Assembly: GCA_016206505.1 (NCBI GenBank)
Contig: JACQRJ010000024.1
Location: forward strand, 1-46,031
Source: Candidatus Peregrinibacteria bacterium
GTDB taxonomy: Bacteria; Patescibacteriota; Gracilibacteria; UBA1369; LOWO2-01-FULL-3
DNA length: 46,031 nucleotides
Direction of reading: 5' to 3'
The notes beneath the pieces were generated by a model. That model ran no database searches. It saw only the letters and a list, made by a program, of their open reading frames with translations, and had not been told where the DNA came from. Below, in pieces: positions 1 to 8,166 of this stretch. Numbering within the stretch: the stretch's first letter is position 1; each line of letters opens with the position of its first letter. The translations under genes were made by a program, and so were the position numbers.

Positions 1-18
1 CCCCCAACCCATAAACAA

Positions 19-54
19 TTGATTTCTGTATACAATTGATATAAAATGTATACA
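19..54 (+). promoter_or_regulatory. Promoter and probable autoregulatory operator of the toxin-antitoxin pair
   Basis: The palindrome TGTATACA occurs twice, at 27-34 and 47-54, exactly 20 bp apart (about two helical turns), and the 9-mer ACAATTGAT is also repeated around the first copy. A TATAAA -10 box lies at 40-45 between the palindromes, with a weak TTGATT at 19-24. The second palindrome runs into the ATG at 54, so the transcript would be leaderless or nearly so. Paired palindromes over the promoter are what an RHH antitoxin would bind for autorepression; that role is inferred. Confidence 0.5.
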
Positions 55-350
55 TGACTAAAATAATCAGTGTCCGTATAGATTCCGGCTTGGCCGCAAG
101 GCTGGATAAGACAAGCAAAAAGCTCAATCTCGATAAAACCGGCTTTGTTAGAATCGTTTTGACAAAGGGATTGAAAGAGCTTGAAAAATCGGATGCCCTT
201 GATAGCTACAAACGCGGCGAGATCTCACTCGGCAAGCTCTCCGAGTTGGTAGATATGAATTATTGGGATACCCTCGATTTGCTAAGTTCCGAAAAAATAC
301 CTCTAAATTATGGCAAAGAGGACTTTAAAGAAGATACTGAATATTTATAA
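54..350 (+). CDS. Antitoxin with RHH-like N-terminus and UPF0175-like C-terminus
   Basis: 98 residues. The N-terminal 45 residues look like a ribbon-helix-helix DNA-binding strand and helices (start MTKIISVRID, then an amphipathic helix pair). The C-terminal half (from about residue 50, SYKRGEISLGKLSEL) resembles the UPF0175 helix-turn-helix antitoxin family, in which a GxISLGKxAEL stretch is typical. It ends with TAA directly against the ATG of the PIN-like gene, so the two are one transcript. It probably neutralises the downstream PIN protein and represses its own promoter through the two TGTATACA palindromes. Family assignment is from pattern recognition, and the toxin-antitoxin function is inferred from pairing. 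Confidence 0.7.
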   Translation: MTKIISVRIDSGLAARLDKTSKKLNLDKTGFVRIVLTKGLKELEKSDALDSYKRGEISLGKLSELVDMNYWDTLDLLSSEKIPLNYGKEDFKEDTEYL

Positions 351-821
351 ATGAAATTTGTTGCAGATTGTTCACCGCTGATTTTTCTGGCAAAACTTGA
401 TGTTTTTGATTTGTTGAATAAAGATGAGATCTTGATCACTTTTGAAGTGCAAGAAGAGCTGCTTATAAAAGAAAGCCCGGAAAAAGATAAAATCGTGAAA
501 TTTTTATCTCAAAAAAATGTCAAAATCGCAAAAGTGTTAAAGCCCGATAACTTCAGCGAAGTCCTTGGCAAGGGCGAACTGTCTACTATAAATCTGGCTC
601 TGGAAAAAAAGATTCCCAACGTTTTGATGGATGATCGCCGCGCCCGCTCACTTGCAAAAATACGTAATTTAAAACCCCGCGGAACTTTATGGCTAATTCT
701 GCGCGCCTATAAAAACGGCCTTTTAAACAAAACACAAACGCACGACTTGATCTACGATCTGCCATCAATAGGATTTCGCATCGATCAGGAATTTTTGTTC
801 ACAATTCTGAAAAATCTTTAA
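351..821 (+). CDS. DUF3368/PIN-like toxin nuclease
   Basis: 156 residues. It starts MKFVADCSPL, the first strand and acidic residue (D6) of a PIN fold. Further acidic residues sit where PIN nucleases hold their metal: E76 in GKGELSTI and D94-D95 in LMDDRRAR. The pattern D-x-SPLI ... GKGE ... DDxxAR with the later GTLWLILRA is typical of DUF3368, a PIN-related family usually encoded next to UPF0175 antitoxins. Expected activity is metal-dependent RNA cleavage that arrests translation or growth. There is no gap to the antitoxin gene (TAA then ATG). The gene looks intact. The target RNA cannot be guessed. Confidence 0.75.
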   Translation: MKFVADCSPLIFLAKLDVFDLLNKDEILITFEVQEELLIKESPEKDKIVKFLSQKNVKIAKVLKPDNFSEVLGKGELSTINLALEKKIPNVLMDDRRARSLAKIRNLKPRGTLWLILRAYKNGLLNKTQTHDLIYDLPSIGFRIDQEFLFTILKNL

Positions 822-846
822 ATTCCCTTCCCCTCCCCACCTTTTA

Positions 847-855
847 TGCTAGAAT
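847..855 (+). promoter_or_regulatory. Extended -10 promoter of the sugar dehydrogenase operon
   Basis: TG at 847-848 followed by C and TAGAAT at 850-855 forms an extended -10 element. No convincing -35 box is seen in the C-rich stretch upstream, as expected for an extended -10. The ATG at 862 begins six bases after the box, so transcription would start at or next to the start codon. Confidence 0.45.
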
Positions 856-861
856 CCGGCC

Positions 862-2316
<1,455 letters not shown>

Positions 2317-2329
2317 ATTTCCCTTTTCC

Positions 2330-3340
2330 ATGCAAAAAATCCGCTTCGGTATCGTCGGCTGCGGCAAAATTTTCGATCGACACGCGGAAGCGATCAAAGC
2401 AAACTCTGAAAATGCGGAGCTTTTTGCAGTCAGCGATAAAAATATGGAACGCCTCGAAGAAATAAAAAATCTTTACCCGACGGTCAAAACCTATGATTCA
2501 TATGAGGCTTTTTTGAATGACTCCGATGTCGACATGATAGTGATTTGCACCCCCTCCGGCCTCCATGCCCAAATGGCCAAAGCCGCATTGGAAAAAGGAA
2601 AGCATGTCCTCTGCGAAAAGCCCCTGGCCATGCACCCCGATGATTTAAAAGAACTAAACGCACTTGCCAAAGAAAAAAATCTTCACCTTTTCGAAGTCAA
2701 ACAAAACCGCTACAGCCCTGCCATCAAAATTCTCAAAGAAGCCCTACAACAAGGCCGCCTTGGCCGCATTCTCCTCGGCAATGCCACGGTCCGCTGGAAT
2801 CGTACTGAAGAGTATTACAATCAGGCCGACTGGTTCGGCACTTTAAAAATGGATGGCGGAGTTATTCTCAATCAGGCCATTCATCACATTGATCTGCTTT
2901 GTTTTATGATGGGAACGCCGAAATCCGTTATGGGCATCGCCGAAGTTTTGAATCATGATATAGAAGCCCCCGACACGGCGCTTGCCATTGTGCGATTTGA
3001 AGGAGGCAGCCTTGGAAATCTCGAATTAACCACCTGCGCCGCTCCTACAAACATCGAAGGTTCCATCACGATCATGGGCGACAAAGGCACTATAAAAGTC
3101 GGCGGCAAATCTTTGGACAATTTCGACATCTGGCAGGTTGAAAATTATGAAAAACCGCAAATCCCGGATGCCCAATTTTCCAATCACGCACTTCTCTACA
3201 AAGACATTATCTCTCTTTTCGCCGGTGAAAATATTGGCAACTTGATTAACGCGGAAGAAGCCCTAAAATCATTACAACTCGCTCAGGCGATTTTTGATTC
3301 CGCAAAAGAACATCGCGAAATAAATATCAATCCGGCATAA
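2330..3340 (+). CDS. WbpB/WlbA-like Gfo/Idh/MocA oxidoreductase (UDP-GlcNAcA 3-dehydrogenase)
   Basis: 336 residues from the ATG at 2330. The open frame continues upstream to 2255, but the nucleotide-binding fold begins at MQKIRFGIVGCG, and the longer version would overlap the dehydrogenase gene by 62 bases. Rossmann motif GIVGCG (8-13), the family signature CEKPLAM (95-101) and a substrate-side segment DGGVILNQAIHHID (175-188) match WlbA/WbpB. Those enzymes oxidise the C3 hydroxyl of UDP-GlcNAcA to a 3-keto sugar for the following aminotransferase. It lies 13 bases after the dehydrogenase and just before a WbpD-like acyltransferase. The order dehydrogenase, WbpB, WbpD, WbpE supports this assignment. 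Confidence 0.8.
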   Translation: MQKIRFGIVGCGKIFDRHAEAIKANSENAELFAVSDKNMERLEEIKNLYPTVKTYDSYEAFLNDSDVDMIVICTPSGLHAQMAKAALEKGKHVLCEKPLAMHPDDLKELNALAKEKNLHLFEVKQNRYSPAIKILKEALQQGRLGRILLGNATVRWNRTEEYYNQADWFGTLKMDGGVILNQAIHHIDLLCFMMGTPKSVMGIAEVLNHDIEAPDTALAIVRFEGGSLGNLELTTCAAPTNIEGSITIMGDKGTIKVGGKSLDNFDIWQVENYEKPQIPDAQFSNHALLYKDIISLFAGENIGNLINAEEALKSLQLAQAIFDSAKEHREININPA

Positions 3341-3352
3341 AACCATCTTATC

Positions 3353-3973
3353 ATGCAAAACGATCATTCCCAAATTCACAACGTCGATTTTGCAAAAGCC
3401 GAAGCCACACCTCCGCAAATCGGCCATTTTTGTCTGATCGGCGATGAACAAGGCGGAAAAAACGCCATCGGCAAAAACGCCAAAATCCGCTCACACAGCA
3501 TCATCTACGGCGGCAACAAAATCGGTGACAATTTTCAGACCGGACATCACGTCATGATCCGCGAAAACAATATCATCGGCAATGATGTGAGTGTGGGCAG
3601 TTACTCCAATATCGAACATCACGTCACCATCGAAGATGGCGTAAGAATCCACTCCGGCTGCTTTATTCCCGAATATTGTCATTTAAAAAAAGACTGCTGG
3701 ATCGGCCCGAAAGTTTGCTTTACAAATGCCAGATATCCGCGCTCAAAACGCGTCAAAGACGAATTAAAAGGTGCAATAGTCGGCGAAAATGCCAAAATCG
3801 GCGCCAATACAACAATTCTCCCCGGAATCAAAATCGGCAAAAATGTTCTCATCGGAGCCGGTTCTGTAATTACCAAAGATATTCCCGATGACTCTGTCGC
3901 TTGTGGCAACCCGGCCAAAGTGGTAAAAAAAACCAGTGAATTATTTTATGAAGACGGTGAAAGTGTTTATTGA
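3353..3973 (+). CDS. WbpD/WlbB-like left-handed beta-helix sugar N-acetyltransferase
   Basis: 206 residues built mostly of hexapeptide repeats (IGKNAKIRS, IGDNFQTG, IGNDVSVGS, IGANTTIL, IGKNVLIGAG), the hallmark of trimeric LbH acyltransferases that use acetyl-CoA. The segment IGPKVCFTNARYPRS with the end GNPAKVVKK is typical of WbpD/WlbB and related amino-sugar acetyltransferases. The expected reaction is acetylation of the 3-amino group of UDP-GlcNAc3NA, after the aminotransferase encoded downstream. The N-terminal 30 residues are not repeat-like. It sits 12 bases after the WbpB-like gene. The exact acceptor amine is inferred from neighbours. Confidence 0.8.
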   Translation: MQNDHSQIHNVDFAKAEATPPQIGHFCLIGDEQGGKNAIGKNAKIRSHSIIYGGNKIGDNFQTGHHVMIRENNIIGNDVSVGSYSNIEHHVTIEDGVRIHSGCFIPEYCHLKKDCWIGPKVCFTNARYPRSKRVKDELKGAIVGENAKIGANTTILPGIKIGKNVLIGAGSVITKDIPDDSVACGNPAKVVKKTSELFYEDGESVY

Positions 3974-4047
3974 AATTTTTAGATTTTTATCTTCCGCCCT
4001 TACCATCTACATACGCAGACCACTTATCCTAACTTCTAATCCTCCCC

Positions 4048-5226
4048 ATGATCCCCTTCGTCGATCTGAAAACCCAATACCAAAGCCTCAAGCCCGAAAT
4101 AGATGCAGCTATTCAAAAAGTCATTGATGATTGCGCTTTTGTCCATGGTAAATATTGTGAGGAATTTGAAAATAATTTTGCCCGAGCTTGCGAAAAAGCG
4201 ATCTGCATCGGCACCAGCAACGGCACCACAGCTCTCGAACTTGCTTTGCGCGCCTACAGCATAGGTCCTGGCGACGAAGTTATCGTCCCCTCTCACACTT
4301 TTATTGCCACCGCCGAAGTCGTTTCCATCCTCGGCGCCACTCCTGTTTTCGCCGAAATAGACGAATCGACTTACACGATCGACCCAAAAGACATCGAAAA
4401 ACGCATTACGCCAAAAACCAAAGCCATTATCCCCGTCCATCTCTACGGCCAGGCCGCCGATATGGACAGCATTCTGGAAATTGCTCAAAAACACAATCTG
4501 AAAGTAATCGAAGACTGCGCCCAGGCTCATCTTGCAAAATACAAAGGCAAAACGGTTCCTGTAGGCGAAATCGGTTGTTTCAGTTTCTTCCCCGGTAAAA
4601 ACCTTGGCGCATACGGCGATGCCGGCGCAGTTGTCACCGACAATCCCGAACTCGCCAAGAAAATCTCGCAATTCCTGAATCACGGCCGCGAAAAAGGTGA
4701 AAAATACAAACATACCTCCATAGGAAACAACTACCGCATGGACGGCCTGCAGGGAGCAATTCTCAATGTAAAACTCAAATATCTGCAAAAATGGACCGAT
4801 CATAGACGAGCCGCAGCCCAAAAATACCGCGATGGCCTTTCGGCGCCAACGTCGACAAATACTGCTCTGCCACAAGGCGGATCCGTCCCTTCATCAGCGG
4901 CAGCACCCACTTTTGCGGCAAACTCGGAAGCCAACCCCCTTCTCCTGCCCTTCGAAGCTGACTACGCTTATCACGTCTATCATCTCTTTGTCCTCCGTTC
5001 TCCCCGCCGCGACGAAATCATCAAAAAACTCCGCGAAAATCAGATCGAATGCGGCATCCATTACCCAATCCCTCTACATCTCCAGCCAGCGTACGCAAAT
5101 CTCGGCTACAAAGAAGGAGACTTTCCCGTCACCGAAAAAATCGTCAAAGAAATCTTCAGCCTGCCGATCTGCGGGGAGGTCACCGATGAGTCAATAGAAA
5201 AAGTCATATCCGCCATCTCCATTTAG
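4048..5226 (+). CDS. WbpE-like DegT/DnrJ/EryC1 PLP-dependent sugar aminotransferase
   Basis: 392 residues. Family marks: start FVDLKTQYQSLKPEI, GTSNGTTAL (55-63) for PLP phosphate binding, VIEDCAQAH with D156 at the PLP ring, FFPGKNLGAYGDAGA with the Schiff-base lysine K184, and NYRMDGLQGAIL. WbpE-type enzymes transfer an amino group from glutamate to the 3-keto sugar made by WbpB. Residues 265-297 are an insertion rich in Ala, Ser, Pro and Thr just before the AYHVYHLFV strand, where homologues usually have a short loop. It is described separately. A 74-base gap precedes the gene with no clear promoter. It is the last gene of the plus-strand block and faces the HNH gene tail to tail. Confidence 0.85.
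   Translation: MIPFVDLKTQYQSLKPEIDAAIQKVIDDCAFVHGKYCEEFENNFARACEKAICIGTSNGTTALELALRAYSIGPGDEVIVPSHTFIATAEVVSILGATPVFAEIDESTYTIDPKDIEKRITPKTKAIIPVHLYGQAADMDSILEIAQKHNLKVIEDCAQAHLAKYKGKTVPVGEIGCFSFFPGKNLGAYGDAGAVVTDNPELAKKISQFLNHGREKGEKYKHTSIGNNYRMDGLQGAILNVKLKYLQKWTDHRRAAAQKYRDGLSAPTSTNTALPQGGSVPSSAAAPTFAANSEANPLLLPFEADYAYHVYHLFVLRSPRRDEIIKKLRENQIECGIHYPIPLHLQPAYANLGYKEGDFPVTEKIVKEIFSLPICGEVTDESIEKVISAISI
4840..4938 (+). other. In-frame low-complexity insertion in the WbpE-like gene
   Basis: These 99 bases encode a 33-residue segment (265-297) of mostly A, S, P, T and N, absent from the usual DegT loop at this place. The DNA holds a small palindrome CGGATCCG and the string ACAAGGCGG, which is also found inside the palindromic element at 21197-21314. 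No long inverted repeat remains. It could be a decayed in-frame insertion of the same kind as the three palindromic copies, or simple loop expansion. The link is weak. Confidence 0.3.
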
Positions 5227-5334
5227 GCAAAAATATTTATTCCCTCGACTCTCGATTTCAACATTTCAAGCCGCATATTTGGGGAACTCATTATTTTATG
5301 ATTTGCGTGAATTTATCCTGAATGCAATTTTTAC

Positions 5335-6501
5335 CTATGCGCTTTTGTACTCGAGGAAAAAATTGTCAAATTGCGATCTAGCCGCTTGTATGTTGAGCCG
5401 CCAGCGATTTGGTTCGTCCAGTTCGTGGCGGATTACTCCGTGGTGGCAAAACTCGTGGTGAACTTCGCAGAGACCGACTAGCGATTCATGGCTTCTATTG
5501 AATGAAAATGGTATTTTGTGATGATAGTTTTCGATGGGTTTTACACAGTTTGGATAGGCGCATTTGTGATTTTGTTTGATGTCGATTTCGCGCTTTTTGT
5601 CGCGCGGGATGGTGTGGGAGGGAAATTTTGGCGGTTTGGTTGGAGTGGCTTTGGAAGCGGCGGGGAGGGGCGCGGCCGAGTGTTTTCTAATTTTGCACGG
5701 CCAATGTGTCGTGTTTACAGATGCTGTTTTTGAAATTTGATTTTCGGTAACTGGTGTGGTTGCCTGATTTTGAGAAACGTTCCCGGGAACGTCTTTAGAT
5801 TTCGATTTTTGGCTTGCTGATTGGGTTTTGCCTGACTCTTTCAACTTTTTCAAAATCATCCTCAATGCTTCTTTATTTGATAAATTTTCGCCATATTCCT
5901 TTTTCAACTGATTGAAGATGATCTGCATTTCTTCGTCAAGTTCAATGCTCACTTTCGGTACAACCGCACAGCATTTTGCCTCAAATTGCGCTGCGTCTTC
6001 AGCATTTTCGCCACTCGCTTCTTGCTTCACCTCTTCATCATTCCCCATTTTGCCGCTTTTCCTCACCTCCTTCGCAAACTCAAAAAGTACCGGTTTTCGC
6101 ATCCTCTGGACATGATCGGCGTAGAATTTTTCAGTTTCCGGCGTAGCCAATTTGGCCACCATCGCCACTTTGTAGATTCCTTTGCTTTCGATCTGTGCTC
6201 GAAGTAACGGTTTATCTTCAGTGTTTCTCAAAGTGCGCAGCGCCAATTGCACCGTTTCTTTTGAAAGTTTTGCGTATTTGAAGGCGTATTCATAGATTGT
6301 TGAGCAATTGTGTTTTTTGTAAATTTCCTGTTCATAAATTTCGAGAAGCAGCATCATCAAGCGGTTTTTCATCTTGTGAATGTCAAAAACGAGGGCGCGG
6401 AACTGGCGGTGGAGATCGGGCGAATTGTTCGCATTTGCGATCATTGCAGTGCCGATTTCATTTGCCGGTTTTGTCCTTTCTTTTTCAGCAATTTTTTCCA
6501 T
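5335..6501 (-). CDS. HNH endonuclease-like protein with helical N-terminal domain
   Basis: 388 residues on the minus strand. The C-terminus carries an HNH/His-metal finger: CAYPNCVKP, then ENYHHKIPFSFNRSHE and LVGLCEVHHEFCHH, with paired cysteines and the HH...N...H arrangement. The N-terminal 200 residues are mostly helical (RALVFDIHKMKNRLM, TIYEYAFKYAKLS), as in the large group of HNH proteins with a DUF222-like front part. Residues about 215-300 form a Q/S/T/P/A-rich linker containing the 16-bp palindrome at 5777-5792. Such proteins are often mobile or multicopy, and their biological role is poorly known. It interrupts the plus-strand sugar genes together with the FAD oxidase. Confidence 0.7.
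   Translation of the reverse strand: MEKIAEKERTKPANEIGTAMIANANNSPDLHRQFRALVFDIHKMKNRLMMLLLEIYEQEIYKKHNCSTIYEYAFKYAKLSKETVQLALRTLRNTEDKPLLRAQIESKGIYKVAMVAKLATPETEKFYADHVQRMRKPVLFEFAKEVRKSGKMGNDEEVKQEASGENAEDAAQFEAKCCAVVPKVSIELDEEMQIIFNQLKKEYGENLSNKEALRMILKKLKESGKTQSASQKSKSKDVPGNVSQNQATTPVTENQISKTASVNTTHWPCKIRKHSAAPLPAASKATPTKPPKFPSHTIPRDKKREIDIKQNHKCAYPNCVKPIENYHHKIPFSFNRSHESLVGLCEVHHEFCHHGVIRHELDEPNRWRLNIQAARSQFDNFFLEYKSA
5777..5792. repeat. Perfect 16-bp palindrome in the HNH linker
   Basis: ACGTTCCCGGGAACGT is perfectly self-complementary and lies in the low-complexity linker of the HNH gene (read there as VPGNV). Its core CGTTCCCGGGAA recurs at 6703-6714 inside the 38-bp palindrome after the FAD oxidase gene. 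Two hits in 1 kb suggest a short palindromic repeat family, though chance cannot be excluded. Confidence 0.5.
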
Positions 6502-6690
6502 AGAATTTTTATTAGAAATTGCTACAAATCTAGCACAAATCCTTTAATCGAAACAGCTTAAACAAGCCGCAAAACATGATTATGACACATTTTCCCGGCC
6601 AAATTTATCACCCCGAAAATTACTCTCAAAACAGCCCTCAAATCGAGTTCGCTTTTTGTCCGAAAAGGGCGTCAAGTCGAAGTTGGCGCC

Positions 6691-6728
6691 GTTCTAAGAT
6701 TCCGTTCCCGGGAATGCAATCTTAGAAC
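6691..6728. repeat. 38-bp near-perfect palindrome at the 3' end of the FAD oxidase gene
   Basis: Outer arms GTTCTAAGATT (6691-6701) and AATCTTAGAAC (6718-6728) are perfectly complementary, and the centre TTCCCGGGAA continues the pairing with one mismatch and one G-T pair. The stop codon of the oxidase (6722-6724) lies inside the right arm. No T-run follows on either strand, so it is not a standard intrinsic terminator. It may be a REP-like palindrome or protect a 3' end. Confidence 0.6.
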
Positions 6729-8110
6729 CTGCGGTCATTTAAAAAAACAGACTCCAAAGCTTCATTCCTCGATCTCAATAAACCAAGGCATCCTTCATTC
6801 TGCAAACGCTCCATCACAAGCCGCGTATACGCCGGTGCGCCGGTAGCTCCCGGGGAATTGTAATTCAAAATATGCAATGAATTTTCACCAAAAACCTGCA
6901 AAGCTTCCGGAACAAATTTCCCTTCTTTATCGACCAATGTACTGCGCACGCCGGCCTTTCCCGGCCCGCTTAAAAATTCATTTTTCACCGCCGGCATAAA
7001 TTGCTTAAGTCTCCCAACCATCATTTTATGCGAAATCGAACTGCGCCATTCGCTCCATGACAATTTCAAAAATTCCGGATTCAAAAGCAGCCTCATTTTA
7101 TTTCCTCGCGGCATCTCAAAAATCTTTTTCATAAAATCCGCAAAACTGTCGCTAAAACCCTTATATTTATAAGGCCCGATTACCGGCACCGCATTTGGCC
7201 CGATGATGACCTCACCGTTACTGCAAACCACCCAATGCGGATCAAGAAAAGGAAAAGCGCTGTTTTTTGGGACGGAATAAATATTGCGCCCGGACAAATT
7301 GGCATGTTCCGGCTTGATAACCCAGTATTCCCCACGAAAATTCAGATCACTATAATCCAAAGCAACCTTCATCATGTGGGCAAATTTCAAAGCATTTCCC
7401 CCTGCGCAATTCACCAAAAAATCAGTCACAATTTTCCGCCCGTCTTTGGCAACAAGCAGTCCTCCGTCATCCAAAATTTCCTCCACCTCAAAATCGGTCA
7501 CAAATCTTACGCCGTTTGCCTGTGCATCTGCTCGCAAAGCTCTTGTAAAAGCCCCAAAATCCACCGAAGTATCGGTCTTGCAATACAAAGCCGCCGGTGC
7601 TTTCACATTGGGCTCCAGCTCTGTCAATTGCTCATGCGATAAAAATTCCAGCTCACCATCCGACATGCCATTGTCCACTGCCCACTTTTGATATTTATGC
7701 AAAGTCGCTATTTGTTCATCATCCATAGCCACTTCCACAGTCCCGCATTCTTTCCAGGGAAGACCCCGAAAAGCGGCATATTTTTTCCACATATGATAAG
7801 ACTGCTCTGCCGCTTTTGCTATGGCGGCCTTGGCTATCGGATTCAAATAAAAAGGCCGATGAATCACTCCGGTGTTTCTGCCGCTCATATGCATCGCCAC
7901 GTCGGGCTCCTTTTCGAGTACTACGATATCTTTTCCCTCATAAAAAACCGAAAGCCAGTAGGCCAAAGTCGTCCCAAAAATTCCACCGCCCAAAATCACC
8001 AATGGGGACTCTGAAATTGATCGCAACCCGCCTAAGGCGGGTGGAGAATCAAACTTTTTCGACAACGCCATAGATGGTACTTTTTCAAAGTCCCCAAGTT
8101 TGCTTTGCAT
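6722..8110 (-). CDS. LhgO-like FAD-dependent 2-hydroxyacid oxidase (DAO family)
   Basis: 462 residues from the ATG at 8110. A longer frame to 8191 exists but would overlap the start of the divergent gene at 8167, so I prefer the shorter one. The FAD-binding motif ILGGGIFG lies at about 39-46, followed by VVLEKEPDVAMHMSGRNTGVIH, the pattern of L-2-hydroxyglutarate oxidase and related DAO-fold enzymes. A C-terminal GPGKAGVRS and a closing NYNSPGATGAPAY segment fit the second FAD contact. The substrate is not certain; 2-hydroxyglutarate or another 2-hydroxyacid is likely. Residues 5-36 come almost wholly from a palindromic element (8003-8096), which therefore forms the N-terminus. ATG at 8071, inside the element, is another possible start. 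Confidence 0.7.
   Translation of the reverse strand: MQSKLGDFEKVPSMALSKKFDSPPALGGLRSISESPLVILGGGIFGTTLAYWLSVFYEGKDIVVLEKEPDVAMHMSGRNTGVIHRPFYLNPIAKAAIAKAAEQSYHMWKKYAAFRGLPWKECGTVEVAMDDEQIATLHKYQKWAVDNGMSDGELEFLSHEQLTELEPNVKAPAALYCKTDTSVDFGAFTRALRADAQANGVRFVTDFEVEEILDDGGLLVAKDGRKIVTDFLVNCAGGNALKFAHMMKVALDYSDLNFRGEYWVIKPEHANLSGRNIYSVPKNSAFPFLDPHWVVCSNGEVIIGPNAVPVIGPYKYKGFSDSFADFMKKIFEMPRGNKMRLLLNPEFLKLSWSEWRSSISHKMMVGRLKQFMPAVKNEFLSGPGKAGVRSTLVDKEGKFVPEALQVFGENSLHILNYNSPGATGAPAYTRLVMERLQNEGCLGLLRSRNEALESVFLNDRRF
8003..8096. repeat. Palindromic in-frame element, hybrid or degenerate copy C
   Basis: The right part (about 8044-8096) matches the right halves of the full copies at 21197-21314 and 34349-34470, including ATGGTACTTTT and CGACAAC. 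The left arm 8003-8016 pairs with 8083-8096 at 13 of 14 positions. The left interior is replaced by a separate small hairpin, ACCCGCC-TAA-GGCGGGT at 8026-8042. Translated on the minus strand it gives KVPSMALSKKFDS, in the same frame as the other copies, then unrelated residues. It lies at the N-terminus of the FAD oxidase. Confidence 0.7.
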
Positions 8111-8133
8111 CAGCGTGGATTGTAAGGCATAAT
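8105..8133 (+). promoter_or_regulatory. Promoter of the GT39-like operon
   Basis: TTGCAT at 8105-8110 and CATAAT at 8128-8133 are separated by 17 bases, about 33 bases before the ATG at 8167. It would drive the long plus-strand sugar operon that follows. Confidence 0.5.
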
Positions 8134-8148
8134 CCGCCACAACTACAA
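8119..8148 (-). promoter_or_regulatory. Possible divergent promoter of the FAD oxidase
   Basis: On the minus strand TTGTAG (8148-8143) and TACAAT (8124-8119) are 18 bases apart, with the ATG at 8110 eight bases after the -10 box. It overlaps the plus-strand promoter, so the two could compete. Support is only from hexamer match and spacing. Confidence 0.35.
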
Positions 8149-8166
8149 CTCTTTTTAAAACAACAA

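Noticed and set aside
4036-4875. A 279-residue minus-strand open frame
   Set aside because: It is antisense to the WbpE-like gene, with no family features and biased by the codon use of the real gene.
6691-6728. Intrinsic (rho-independent) terminator
   Set aside because: No T-run follows the hairpin on either strand.
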